A stretch of DNA of 64,000 bases from Chitinophagaceae bacterium 26-R-25 (GTDB taxonomy: Bacteria; Bacteroidota; Bacteroidia; Chitinophagales; Chitinophagaceae), in NCBI GenBank assembly GCA_029906195.1, contig JARWSJ010000001.1:2046001-2110000 (forward strand). The letters are read 5' to 3'. The notes beneath the pieces are model-generated. The model ran no database searches. It was given only the letters and a program-made list of their open reading frames with translations, and was not told the DNA's origin. The position numbers and the translations under genes are program-made. The number at the start of each line of letters is the position of its first letter. Within the stretch, counting starts at the first letter, position 1. Of the stretch, positions 15,455 to 22,595 are shown piece after piece.

Positions 15455-16936
15455 ATGAAACTCGCGGGCACTTGCGCAATCGCTCTTTTACTATTTATTT
15501 CCTGCAATCACGGTGCAACAACCGAACAAACTATCATGGCCAATGACGAGAGTCCTGACAGCATCATGGCTCGCGTTCGCAGGTTGAAAGATCCTGTGGC
15601 CGGCCTTGCATCTACCGCACAACCGATTAACATGGGCAACTATGCCGGAGCAAGAGCGCTGGGCGTTTTGGCATACGAGTGGGGCTATGCGATGGTAAAA
15701 ATGGAACAGACAATAAGGGAAAATATCGGTGCACAGCGATCCAATTTTGAAACAAACAACCGGGCTCCCCTAAATGCTTTGGGCTGGTCGCGACAACTGC
15801 CAACACCGGCTGACAAGGGCAGCACTGCGCCGGATTGTGATGCCTTCCACTTAAGCGCCGTCATTAACCTTGATGAGCCATACATTTTACAGGTTCCGAA
15901 TACCGCAGGCCGTTATTATGTGATCAACATCATGGACATGTACCACAACTATGTTGATTGCATTGGCAAAAGAACAACAGGTACGGAAGGCGGCACATTT
16001 GCCATTGTCCGCGAGGGATATAATGGCAGCCTTCCGGGAGGTGTTAAAAAGACAATTGTATCTAAAACTTCAAAGGTTTGGCTGTATGGGAAACTAAGAG
16101 TCATGGAGGGAGAAAACACAATGACAGTGCATGATCTGCAGGACCAGTTTGTTTTAAAATCGCTGAGCAATTTCGAGGGTCGCGTGAACCCCGGTTCGGT
16201 AGCTACTCTTCCCGATCTGCCGATTTACTCTCCTGCTGACTCCTTCCGATTCTACAAACAGCTTGCATTGGCCGTTCAATCAAACCCCGCCACAGATGAA
16301 GATAAACTGCTGGCTGCCCAACTCGAAAACATTGGCATACGCGATGGAAGTTTCAATCCTTCGACATTAACAATGTCACAATTGCGCGGCCTAAAGGATG
16401 CGGCGATGGAAGCGCCCCTGGCAATCATTGCTTCGCAGGCAAAATTTGCACGGCAGGTTAATGGATGGTCATGGGTAGTAAAGCCAGAAAACTTTGGTTA
16501 TAATTATTCATATCGCTCCTTTATAACAGGTCAATACATGGAGAGCATGCCCGACAAGGAAGCGATGTTTTCCAGCCGAAATACAGATGATGAGAAAAGC
16601 GTTTTTTCCGGTTATAACAACTATAAAATTCATTTTGACGGACCGCCGCCTGTTGATGGCTTCTGGTCACTCACTTTGTACCTTACCGGTTCGAGCCAGC
16701 TCTACAGCAACGAACTGAAGCGCTACAAGATCAGCAGTGAAACAGCAGGGTTGAAATCAAATTCCGACGGTTCGTTTGATATTCTTATTCAGCATGCCAA
16801 ACCGAATGAGATCAGTAACTGGTTACCTGCACCAGAGGGTCAGTTTTATCTCGTCTTTCGTATGTACGAGCCCAAAGAAGAAGTGCTGGCTCTGCAATAC
16901 AACATGCCGCAGGTAGCGAAGACGAGAGCGTATTGA
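15455..16936 (+). CDS. DUF1254/DUF1214 domain lipoprotein
   Basis: This 493-residue protein has a lipoprotein signal with lipobox FISC (Cys17). An N-terminal DUF1254 domain follows. It includes EWGYAMVKMEQTIRE early and the YILQVPNTAGRYYVINIMDMYHN region near the middle of the domain. The C-terminal DUF1214 domain contains FDGPPPVDGFWSLTLY, the NELKRYKISS segment and the SDGSFDILIQHAKP stretch. Proteins of this pair of domains occur widely in bacteria and large viruses. They are beta-rich, and no catalytic role has been settled to my knowledge. Envelope location is inferred from the lipobox. It starts divergently from the esterase and ends against an inverted array. Confidence 0.88.
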   Translation: MKLAGTCAIALLLFISCNHGATTEQTIMANDESPDSIMARVRRLKDPVAGLASTAQPINMGNYAGARALGVLAYEWGYAMVKMEQTIRENIGAQRSNFETNNRAPLNALGWSRQLPTPADKGSTAPDCDAFHLSAVINLDEPYILQVPNTAGRYYVINIMDMYHNYVDCIGKRTTGTEGGTFAIVREGYNGSLPGGVKKTIVSKTSKVWLYGKLRVMEGENTMTVHDLQDQFVLKSLSNFEGRVNPGSVATLPDLPIYSPADSFRFYKQLALAVQSNPATDEDKLLAAQLENIGIRDGSFNPSTLTMSQLRGLKDAAMEAPLAIIASQAKFARQVNGWSWVVKPENFGYNYSYRSFITGQYMESMPDKEAMFSSRNTDDEKSVFSGYNNYKIHFDGPPPVDGFWSLTLYLTGSSQLYSNELKRYKISSETAGLKSNSDGSFDILIQHAKPNEISNWLPAPEGQFYLVFRMYEPKEEVLALQYNMPQVAKTRAY

Positions 16937-16939
16937 GAA

Positions 16940-17032
16940 ACATGTACGATGTTAGGTGTACGATGAACGAAATACTTTTGAATGCTATTTCACTACGAAT
17001 TTCGTACGTCGTACATCGCACTTCGTACACAC
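16940..17032. repeat. Inverted word array (GTACGATGTACG family)
   Basis: The left arm 16940-16973 starts 4 bases after the DUF1254 stop. The right arm 16996-17032 reads TTTCGTACGTCGTACATCGC and ends 15 bases from the stop of the convergent DUF5009 gene. The right arm is closely similar to that at 6505-6545. Confidence 0.85.
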
Positions 17033-17046
17033 CTTACACTTCAAAC

Positions 17047-18219
17047 CTATACCTTTATATATACTTTCTTCCTATCCAGCCAGTAGGCCAGCATCCAGTA
17101 AAATAACACAGTGATGATCGCGTATATCAATGAACCGATCTTTAAATTGCCAGAAAGCGGTTTGCAAACATGTTCATAAAACCACGGAAATGAGCTGGTG
17201 TAAAGCTGTTTCCCATCGCTGCTTATACCGCTTGGCCACCTTAGGAGACCGAGCACTCTTGGCAGGAAACCACTTAGTACAAAGATGAACAATGGATTTT
17301 TTCCAAACACTTCAAAAAACCTCAAACCTTTTGCGGGCTTACCTTTCAGTTCTATCCAATACAAAAGAAAACAAATGGTGATGGTGGCAAGTCCGCTTGT
17401 ATATACCGTGTAAGAGCTGGTCCATATTTTTTTATTGATGGGAAAGACCATATCCCAGCAATAACCGGTAAACACTAATGCGCAGCCCACAAGCAACAGC
17501 GTTGTGACCATTTCGAATGTTTTGCCGCGTTGTATGATGTACCTTCCTGCGAGATATCCAATGATCACTTCTACCGTTGCAGAAAGTACTCCTGCAAGGC
17601 CCTCAGGGTCAAACAATATTTTTTCACCTTTATAAAGATGTGGCACACCAAGCACAGCCTGGTCAATAGTGTTGCCAAAATAACCAGCCATGCTATAGGG
17701 ATCAGCCGGATCGCCAAGTATACAAGCAAGTATCCAATAAACTAACAGAAAAACGGCACCAATAATGGCCGCAACTTTTGACTTGGTGTAATAGATAATG
17801 ACAGACGCAAAAAAATAACAAAGCGCTATGCGTTGTAAAACCCCTGTAATCCGCACGCCACTTAAAGGGTTGTCGGGATTGACCCAATGCTTGAATACGA
17901 GTACATCATTTTCCCATCGCACAAAAGGCGACCAGTTGAGGAATATACCGATTGCGAGGATCAACAAGGTTCGAGTCGTTACTTTTTTCCAGAACGCCTT
18001 ATCCCCTGCTTCATGTAATCGTGGCATCACAAATGCCATGGCGTTTCCTACGGCAAAAAGAAAGAATGGAAATACGAGGTCCGTTGGCGTACATCCATGC
18101 CACGGGGCGTGATCGAGCGGAGGAAAAATCGCCGACCAGGAGCCGGGATTATTCACCAGTATCATAAAGGCAACGGTTGCTCCCCGAAAGACGTCGAGCG
18201 AATAGAATCGATTTTTCAT
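17047..18219 (-). CDS. DUF5009 / NagX-like membrane acyltransferase family protein
   Basis: This 390-residue protein has about ten membrane segments. It starts MKNRFYSLDVFRGATVAFMI, the signature of the DUF5009/HGSNAT-like acyltransferase group (heparan-alpha-glucosaminide N-acetyltransferase relatives). The conserved DHAPWHGCTPTDLVFPFFLF segment carries the His and Asp typical of the family. Relatives named NagX lie in GlcNAc-utilisation loci and may acetylate amino sugars across the membrane, though the activity is not firmly shown. Here it is about 4 kb from the GH109/GH89 locus, so a link to amino-sugar use is possible. It ends against an inverted array shared with the convergent DUF1254 gene. 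Confidence 0.85.
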   Translation of the reverse strand: MKNRFYSLDVFRGATVAFMILVNNPGSWSAIFPPLDHAPWHGCTPTDLVFPFFLFAVGNAMAFVMPRLHEAGDKAFWKKVTTRTLLILAIGIFLNWSPFVRWENDVLVFKHWVNPDNPLSGVRITGVLQRIALCYFFASVIIYYTKSKVAAIIGAVFLLVYWILACILGDPADPYSMAGYFGNTIDQAVLGVPHLYKGEKILFDPEGLAGVLSATVEVIIGYLAGRYIIQRGKTFEMVTTLLLVGCALVFTGYCWDMVFPINKKIWTSSYTVYTSGLATITICFLLYWIELKGKPAKGLRFFEVFGKNPLFIFVLSGFLPRVLGLLRWPSGISSDGKQLYTSSFPWFYEHVCKPLSGNLKIGSLIYAIITVLFYWMLAYWLDRKKVYIKV

Positions 18220-18224
18220 GTGTC

Positions 18225-18371
18225 AGTTGAGTTGTTGGTTGATAGTTGTTAGTTGTTAGACTTTATGTGCGGCTTTCTAACAATGAAAAGATCTACTATA
18301 GAAAAGTAGCCCATAGTGGAACCCATCCGAAAACGAAGGCCAACAACTACCAACTATCAACAAACAACTAA
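18225..18371. repeat. Inverted word array (GTTGTTA/GTTGATA family)
   Basis: The left arm 18225-18259 repeats GTTGATA/GTTGTTA 7-mers and the right arm 18340-18371 repeats CAACTAC/CAACTATCAA. It fills the gap between the divergent DUF5009 and GNAT genes, so it must contain or adjoin both promoters. Confidence 0.85.
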
Positions 18372-18402
18372 AATAACAGTTTCTTTGTGAAAATTCGACA
18401 CC

Positions 18403-18897
18403 ATGCAATACAGAATGGCAAACAAATCGGATGTAGAAGCATTAAAAACACTTGCACTAAAAGCCTGGTCAGGGTTTGAGAATGAACTAACCCCCGAAAA
18501 CTGGACGCGGCTAAAAGGGAATTTACAAAACATCAAAACTTACGAAGACCTGTTGGCAAAAGGCCCCGGCTTCGTTTGTGTAAATAATGATGACAAGATT
18601 GTAGGCATGAGTTTTCTTGTACCCAGCGGAGAGGCAACAGATCTATTCGACCAAAACTGGTGTTCCATCAGGTTTGTGTCCGTCGATCCTGATTACAATC
18701 GAATGGGAATTGGCAAAACACTGACGCAAAAATGCATTGACGCTGCCAGGCTTAATGGAGAGAAAACTATTGCACTGCATACATCCGAAATGATGTCTGC
18801 TGCGAGACATATCTATGAAAGCCTCGGATTTAAAATCTTAAAAGAGATTGAACCAAGATTAGGAAAACGTTACTGGATCTATCTGCTAAAAATTTAA
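18403..18897 (+). CDS. GNAT family N-acetyltransferase
   Basis: This 164-residue cytosolic protein has the GNAT core. The acetyl-CoA-binding motif A reads RFVSVDPDYNRMGIGKTLTQ with the usual Q/R-x-x-G-x-G/A pattern in NRMGIG. The C-terminal MMSAARHIYESLGFKIL segment is the conserved AxxxYxxxGF motif B. The N-terminus (MQYRMANKSDVEALKTLALKAW) is the usual first strand and helix. The acceptor is unknown. The stop overlaps by 4 bases the stop of the small convergent membrane-protein gene 18894-19070. Confidence 0.88.
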   Translation: MQYRMANKSDVEALKTLALKAWSGFENELTPENWTRLKGNLQNIKTYEDLLAKGPGFVCVNNDDKIVGMSFLVPSGEATDLFDQNWCSIRFVSVDPDYNRMGIGKTLTQKCIDAARLNGEKTIALHTSEMMSAARHIYESLGFKILKEIEPRLGKRYWIYLLKI

Positions 18898-19070
18898 GGT
18901 TCATCTTTTTTTCTTTCCTGGTCCATACGAAGTTCTGCCGTTACATCATCCACTTTTTCAGGAGGCAACAGTTTTTTTCTGTCTCTTTTATTGCGGTCGA
19001 TTATGAAGACAATAAGGCCCAGTACGACAACGACCACCACAACGATCACTCCAAGATTTATGTGTTGCAT
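18894..19070 (-). CDS. 58-residue single-span membrane protein
   Basis: This short frame starts with ATG at 19070 and ends with TAA at 18894-18896. It encodes an N-terminal membrane segment (LGVIVVVVVVLGLIVFII) followed by a highly charged tail (DRNKRDRKKLLPPEK and later ERKKDEP). Hydrophobic helix plus basic residues right after it predicts the tail in the cytoplasm. Proteins of this shape and size are common, unnamed, in Bacteroidota. Its stop overlaps the stop region of the GNAT gene by 4 bases in convergent orientation. I do not recognise a function. The clean composition makes a real gene likely. Confidence 0.65.
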   Translation of the reverse strand: MQHINLGVIVVVVVVVLGLIVFIIDRNKRDRKKLLPPEKVDDVTAELRMDQERKKDEP

Positions 19071-19261
19071 GAGTATATTGTTTGTAATCTCTAAAATGTA
19101 GCTGCAAGTTTTATGCCCTCTGGAAATTCATTTTGATCGCTTTGAACCCCAGGACTATTTTTTTGTGTTTGCAAAAGATCATTTATGCTGCCTTTCAATC
19201 CACAAATGATTGATACTTTGCTTTTAACAAATTATAAGTATAGCCCACAGATATCATGTTG

Positions 19262-19269
19262 TAAATTTG
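19262..19269 (+). promoter_or_regulatory. -7 box TAAATTTG
   Basis: TAAATTTG is an exact TAnnTTTG match 9 bases before the ATG of the secreted-protein gene at 19279, so the leader would be very short. No good -33 TTG is visible. Confidence 0.5.
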
Positions 19270-19278
19270 CTTCCGTAA

Positions 19279-19614
19279 ATGAAACAGATTTTTGCATTTA
19301 TATTATCCCTTTCTCTTTTAGCTGTTGTAGCATCAACAAACTGTGAAGCAACGTCGACATTTACATGCCACGCAAAAAATACTGTTTGTAAAAGCTATAG
19401 TCACAAGGCTTTTGCTCATACAAATACAAACGCTCATCAACAGCCAGTTGGAAAAACAAAAGTTTCCAAATCTGCTTTGGGTGGCTTTTTAAAAGAGAAT
19501 TTTTCATTTTCATCTTTCGTCAATACACCAGCGAACAAAACGACTTGTATCAGTTACCGAAATGTTCAGCCGGCACAAAGGCTTTACGTTTTACATTGTT
19601 CTTATCTTCTATAA
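19279..19614 (+). CDS. Small secreted protein of unknown function
   Basis: This 111-residue frame has a good signal peptide (MKQIFAFILSLSLLAVVAST). The mature part is rich in Ser, Thr, Asn, His and Lys and contains five or six cysteines, with no recognised domain. A -7 box lies just upstream. The gene at 19710 that follows on the same strand is also a small exported protein, and the two may form a unit. No homologue is recognised, so gene status rests on the leader and the promoter. Confidence 0.5.
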   Translation: MKQIFAFILSLSLLAVVASTNCEATSTFTCHAKNTVCKSYSHKAFAHTNTNAHQQPVGKTKVSKSALGGFLKENFSFSSFVNTPANKTTCISYRNVQPAQRLYVLHCSYLL

Positions 19615-19675
19615 CAGATTCGGCATCGCGATCTTCCTACACAAACATTGTGACGTTAACTCAAATTATTAACTG

Positions 19676-19694
19676 CAGGCAGTTCTGTTGCCTG
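19676..19694 (+). promoter_or_regulatory. Small hairpin before the repeat-protein gene
   Basis: CAGGCA and TGCCTG pair around a 7-base loop 15 bases before the ATG at 19710. It could be the end of the upstream transcript or a leader hairpin. No T tract follows. Confidence 0.3.
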
Positions 19695-19709
19695 AACAAA
19701 ACATTATTT

Positions 19710-20054
19710 ATGAAAAAGTTCATTATCGCATTTGCATGCATAGTTTTTGGTTATAGTTATTCATTTGCACAACAAAAAACTCCTGTACAAAAAGGATATT
19801 ACAGCATTGGCAACAACGTGCAAAAACTGGAAAAACCTCAACCTGTTGTAACTTCAGGCAACAACAATGTTGGCAAAGGTTACCATTCAATAAATGAAAA
19901 AGCAAGAACGACCCAAATGCCTTTAATTACCGTTGGCACGGCTTCACCGGCAAGTAAAGGCTATTATTCGATTGGAGACAATCATAAAAAATTAGGCGCT
20001 GCAACGGTAATCGCCAACGCAGAATACGCTATACAGGCATATACGATTCATTAG
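19710..20054 (+). CDS. Secreted protein with three KGYYSI repeats
   Basis: This 114-residue protein starts MKKFIIAFACIVFGYSYSFA, a signal peptide cut before QQKTP. The mature chain contains three copies of KGY(Y/H)SI at residues 28-33, 56-61 and 83-88, spaced 28 and 27 residues apart. Two of them are followed by G(N/D)N--KKL-like residues. The remainder is Pro/Thr/Val-rich linker. The longer in-frame start at 19545 was rejected because it would bury the signal peptide. I do not recognise the family. The regular spacing suggests a repeated binding unit on an exported protein. Confidence 0.7.
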   Translation: MKKFIIAFACIVFGYSYSFAQQKTPVQKGYYSIGNNVQKLEKPQPVVTSGNNNVGKGYHSINEKARTTQMPLITVGTASPASKGYYSIGDNHKKLGAATVIANAEYAIQAYTIH

Positions 20055-20063
20055 ATTCGAGTC

Positions 20064-20189
20064 AACTAGAAATCAGGAATTAGGAATTAAAGTGCTGCAC
20101 CCAAAGGTTTCTTGCACATACGTTATGTGCAAAAGAGTAAAAGTTGGTGCGTCAGCAATTCCTAATTCCTAGTTTCTAATTTCTAACTA
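20064..20189. repeat. Inverted word array (AATTAGG family) with inner hairpin
   Basis: The left arm 20064-20089 and right arm 20157-20189 carry GGAATTAGGAATTA and its complement plus TTTCTAA words. Inside, TTGCACATA-CGT-TATGTGCAA (20113-20133) is a perfect 9-bp hairpin. The array starts 10 bases after the stop of the repeat protein. Confidence 0.85.
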
Positions 20190-20213
20190 ACTTACATACT
20201 CAATCAAACAGCA

Positions 20214-20279
20214 ATGTGGAAGAAAATTTGGAACATAATAAAGAGTGTGCTGGTGCCTAAAAAAAGCTGTTGCAAATAA
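20214..20279 (+). CDS. Possible 21-residue cationic amphipathic peptide
   Basis: The frame ATG...TAA encodes MWKKIWNIIKSVLVPKKSCC plus a final Lys. It is a short peptide with an amphipathic hydrophobic half and a Lys/Cys-rich tail. It lies between the inverted array and the tRNA-Leu promoter. Peptides this short can arise by chance, and no ribosome-binding site can decide it because Bacteroidota seldom use one. The strongly amphipathic pattern is what makes it worth recording. Confidence 0.3.
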   Translation: MWKKIWNIIKSVLVPKKSCCK

Positions 20280-20315
20280 TTTTTTCGGGTTTTTTAAAAA
20301 ATATTTGAAAAGATT

Positions 20316-20346
20316 TTGGTTGGAATCAATTCGCAACGTAATATTG
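20316..20346 (+). promoter_or_regulatory. Promoter of tRNA-Leu (TTG-N20-TAATATTG)
   Basis: TTG at 20316-20318 and TAATATTG at 20339-20346 are 20 bases apart. Transcription should begin about 25 bases before the mature tRNA 5' end. Confidence 0.6.
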
Positions 20347-20377
20347 CACCCCCAACGGAATAGTTCTTACAGGAAAT

Positions 20378-20461
20378 GCCCAGGTGGCGGAATTGGTAGA
20401 CGCAGCAGACTCAAAATCTGCCATTCGCAAGGATGTGCTGGTTCGATTCCAGTCCTGGGCA
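20378..20461 (+). tRNA. tRNA-Leu (anticodon CAA)
   Basis: The 84-base gene folds as a class II tRNA. The acceptor stem is GCCCAGG with CCTGGGC plus discriminator A. The D region is TGGCGGAATTGGTAGACGC. The anticodon stem GCAGA/TCTGC holds the loop CTCAAAA with anticodon CAA, and a long variable arm follows. The T arm is CTGG-TTCGATT-CCAG. CCA is not encoded. It decodes UUG. A promoter precedes it and a strong terminator follows at once. Confidence 0.97.
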
Positions 20462-20464
20462 CTT

Positions 20465-20503
20465 AAAAAGCCTGATAATCAATGTATTATCAGGCTTTTT
20501 CGT
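20465..20503 (+). terminator. Terminator of tRNA-Leu
   Basis: A perfect 15-bp stem AAAAAGCCTGATAAT (20465-20479) pairs with 20486-20500 around a 6-base loop and ends in T5. It starts 4 bases after the tRNA. Confidence 0.95.
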
Positions 20504-20686
20504 TTTAGTCAACTTTCATTTTACAATATATCCTTACAATATCATGTTTAATCTAAAGAGAGCTTAGAACACAAAAAATCACGTCAATCACCACGCGAAG
20601 TCGAGACAACAGAAAAAACTTTAAGCGATATCCCTCTCAAACTGGAACGAAACAACTGGTGACAATTACTTTACCACTTTTTTTAT

Positions 20687-20872
20687 TCAGGCTAACGGAC
20701 AATAGAAACCAGAAACAGAATTTATCAGTATTTCTCTTTTACCGATATCTGGTTTAGACATCTCACCGTATTTATTGGTCTCTATTTGCGCAATGATCTT
20801 ATTGACCTCCTCTTCCGTATTTCTTAGTTTTGCCTGGCGGAACGTAATCAGAACTGCCAAAAGATCTTTACA
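20687..20872 (-). pseudogene. Possible gene remnant without a start codon
   Basis: On the minus strand about 61 codons are open down to TGA at 20687-20689. They read protein-like, including FRQAKLRNTEEEVNKIIAQI and a C-terminal FYCPLA, but there is a stop just upstream and no ATG. It could be the tail of a decayed gene. The stretch also holds the osmC promoter on the other strand. I do not recognise the family, and chance is not excluded. The rest of 20504-20801 holds nothing I can name. Confidence 0.2.
20802..20832 (+). promoter_or_regulatory. Promoter of the OsmC gene (TTG-N20-TAGTTTTG)
   Basis: TTG at 20802-20804 and TAGTTTTG at 20825-20832 are separated by 20 bases and match the Bacteroidota consensus. 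A leader of about 50 bases would precede the ATG at 20891. Confidence 0.7.
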
Positions 20873-20890
20873 ATTCTAAAATGCAATGAT

Positions 20891-21397
20891 ATGAACTCTT
20901 CAGAACTTAAAAATTTACAGGCACCTCTTAAGGAAAAATACAAAGAACATCCCGAGTCCGCCACTATCACACTAAAAGCAAATGGAACCATTGGCGAAGG
21001 TATATCATGCAAAGTCGAAACCGGGCGTGCTTTAGTTCAAGCAGGTCTTCACCCTGCTACGGGAGGAACCGGTTTATTAGCTTGCTCCGGTGATTTGCTC
21101 CTTGAGGCTTTAGTTGCTTGTGCAGGTGTAACACTTAAAGCTGTTGCCACAGCTATTGGAATAGATTCAATAAATGGAACAATCAAGGCAGAGGGAGATT
21201 TAGATTTTAGAGGCACCCTGGGTGTTTCTAAAGAAGTTCCTGTCGGGTTTCAAGAAATACGACTATTTTTCATTCTTGATGGCAAAATTGATAGCGAGCA
21301 GTTGGCAAGTTTATCTAAACTTACAGAAAGATATTGCGTCGTTTATCAAACTTTAATCAAAGGAGTTAAAGTAAATACAGATTTCATGACATCTTAG
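20891..21397 (+). CDS. OsmC family protein
   Basis: This 168-residue cytosolic protein belongs to the OsmC/Ohr family of thiol-dependent peroxidase-like proteins. Diagnostic are the CSGDLLLEALVACAGVTLKAVA helix, with Cys residues that match the family's reactive positions, and the C-terminal YCVVYQTLIKGVKV segment, whose cysteine is the second family position. The N-terminal region with HPATGGTG is also typical. Members detoxify organic hydroperoxides or act in unknown redox roles. It is preceded by a good promoter and seems to be a single gene. Confidence 0.88.
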   Translation: MNSSELKNLQAPLKEKYKEHPESATITLKANGTIGEGISCKVETGRALVQAGLHPATGGTGLLACSGDLLLEALVACAGVTLKAVATAIGIDSINGTIKAEGDLDFRGTLGVSKEVPVGFQEIRLFFILDGKIDSEQLASLSKLTERYCVVYQTLIKGVKVNTDFMTS

Positions 21398-21589
21398 TAG
21401 GGCACTTGGGCTAACAAAATTATTACTAAAATGCAGGCGGACGGAAACAAAACGAATTTACCAGAAGCGGTTCCAAGCTGACCAATCGCCAATCTTGTTG
21501 ACATTTACCGAAACAAAAACAACCCTATTAATTTATAGTTTCATAATTTAACAATGCAGTTCTTGCACTTTACCCAACCCTAATAGATA

Positions 21590-22423
21590 ATGAAACAGTT
21601 CCTGCTCGCAATGCTAATTATTATTACATTGAAAGGTTTTACACAGCCTTATGTAGATCCAATTCATATAAGGTACACTTATGGATTCAAATCTCAGTCA
21701 AAAGCGGGAACTCCATTCAGTCATCTTTACATAGGCCCCGATCTTCCCATACAACTAAAGAAGAATATCATTTTTGTTATTAGTCCGATATATGAAAATT
21801 GGAATATCGATTCTTCTTCAAATAAATCATTCCTTCCACCGGTAAGTAGTGTTGCCTTGGCGCTTAGCGCTGTTATCCCCCTTGATACAACGCACTGGTC
21901 GATTACAATTGCTGCCATCCCTCGTATCAACAGCGAAAATTTAAAACCGGATAACGCTTTTCAAATGGGAGGCATCTTGCTGGCTGTTTACAAAAAAAAT
22001 AACGACCTGAAATATAAGTTTGGCGTTTATGCCAACAGCGAATTTTTCGGACCATTTATCATACCACTTGCAGGCATTGATTGGCACATAGATAGCCGCA
22101 ATAATTTGTTTGGTGTATTGCCCGGAAAATTAACTTTTGAACATAAGCTCAATAATCATTTTTATACCGGCTCCACTTTTCGATTTATTACCAACTCTTA
22201 TAAACTAAACAATGGCAACTACCTGCGCATTGATGATAACCAGCTTGGTGGGTTTATTGATTGTTACGCAACAAAGCATATTGTATTTACAGCCGAAGCC
22301 GGCTACGGCATTTTGCGAAAATTAAGAACAGGTAATGGCACTAACAAACATTACCTGACAGATTACAATTGGGGCGATGGTCTTTTTATTAAACTAGATG
22401 CCAGCTATCGAATAAGGCTTTGA
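21590..22423 (+). CDS. DUF6268 family outer-membrane beta-barrel protein
   Basis: This 277-residue protein has a signal peptide (MKQFLLAMLIIITLKGFTQ) and a run of alternating hydrophobic beta-strands ending in LDASYRIRL. A final aromatic or hydrophobic strand of this sort is typical of outer-membrane barrels. The overall pattern (HIRYTYGFKSQSKAG at the start, WSITIAAIPRINSE in the middle, FTAEAGYGILRK near the end) fits DUF6268. Function is unknown, and small lipid- or stress-related barrels are the nearest idea. It is convergent with the GH109 gene and shares an inverted array with it. Confidence 0.75.
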   Translation: MKQFLLAMLIIITLKGFTQPYVDPIHIRYTYGFKSQSKAGTPFSHLYIGPDLPIQLKKNIIFVISPIYENWNIDSSSNKSFLPPVSSVALALSAVIPLDTTHWSITIAAIPRINSENLKPDNAFQMGGILLAVYKKNNDLKYKFGVYANSEFFGPFIIPLAGIDWHIDSRNNLFGVLPGKLTFEHKLNNHFYTGSTFRFITNSYKLNNGNYLRIDDNQLGGFIDCYATKHIVFTAEAGYGILRKLRTGNGTNKHYLTDYNWGDGLFIKLDASYRIRL

Positions 22424-22516
22424 AAAGCCTCTCGTCTTACCCACGCCGGACAACACCGTTACATACATTAAATCGAGACGAATAACGATTGCCTCCCTGG
22501 GGTGCCGTTGCCAGGG

Positions 22517-22595
22517 GAAAAAGTTAAAAGTTAAAATTCGAAAGGGTGGCTGCACATTGAACCCCCCCTTTTGAATTTTAACTTTTGAATTTTTA
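22517..22595. repeat. Inverted word array (AAAAGTT family) between convergent genes
   Basis: The left arm 22517-22547 repeats AAAAGTT and the right arm about 22560-22595 carries TTTTAACTTTTGAATTTTTA. The right arm runs into the TAA stop (22593-22595) of the GH109 gene, so the repeat supplies that stop codon. Confidence 0.85.

Noticed and set aside
371-20189. Tandem words as CRISPR arrays
   Set aside because: Units are 7-9 bases and contiguous, without unique spacers of constant length, and no cas genes are present.
20245-20466. 73-codon plus-strand frame
   Set aside because: It reads through the tRNA-Leu gene and promoter and cannot be coding.
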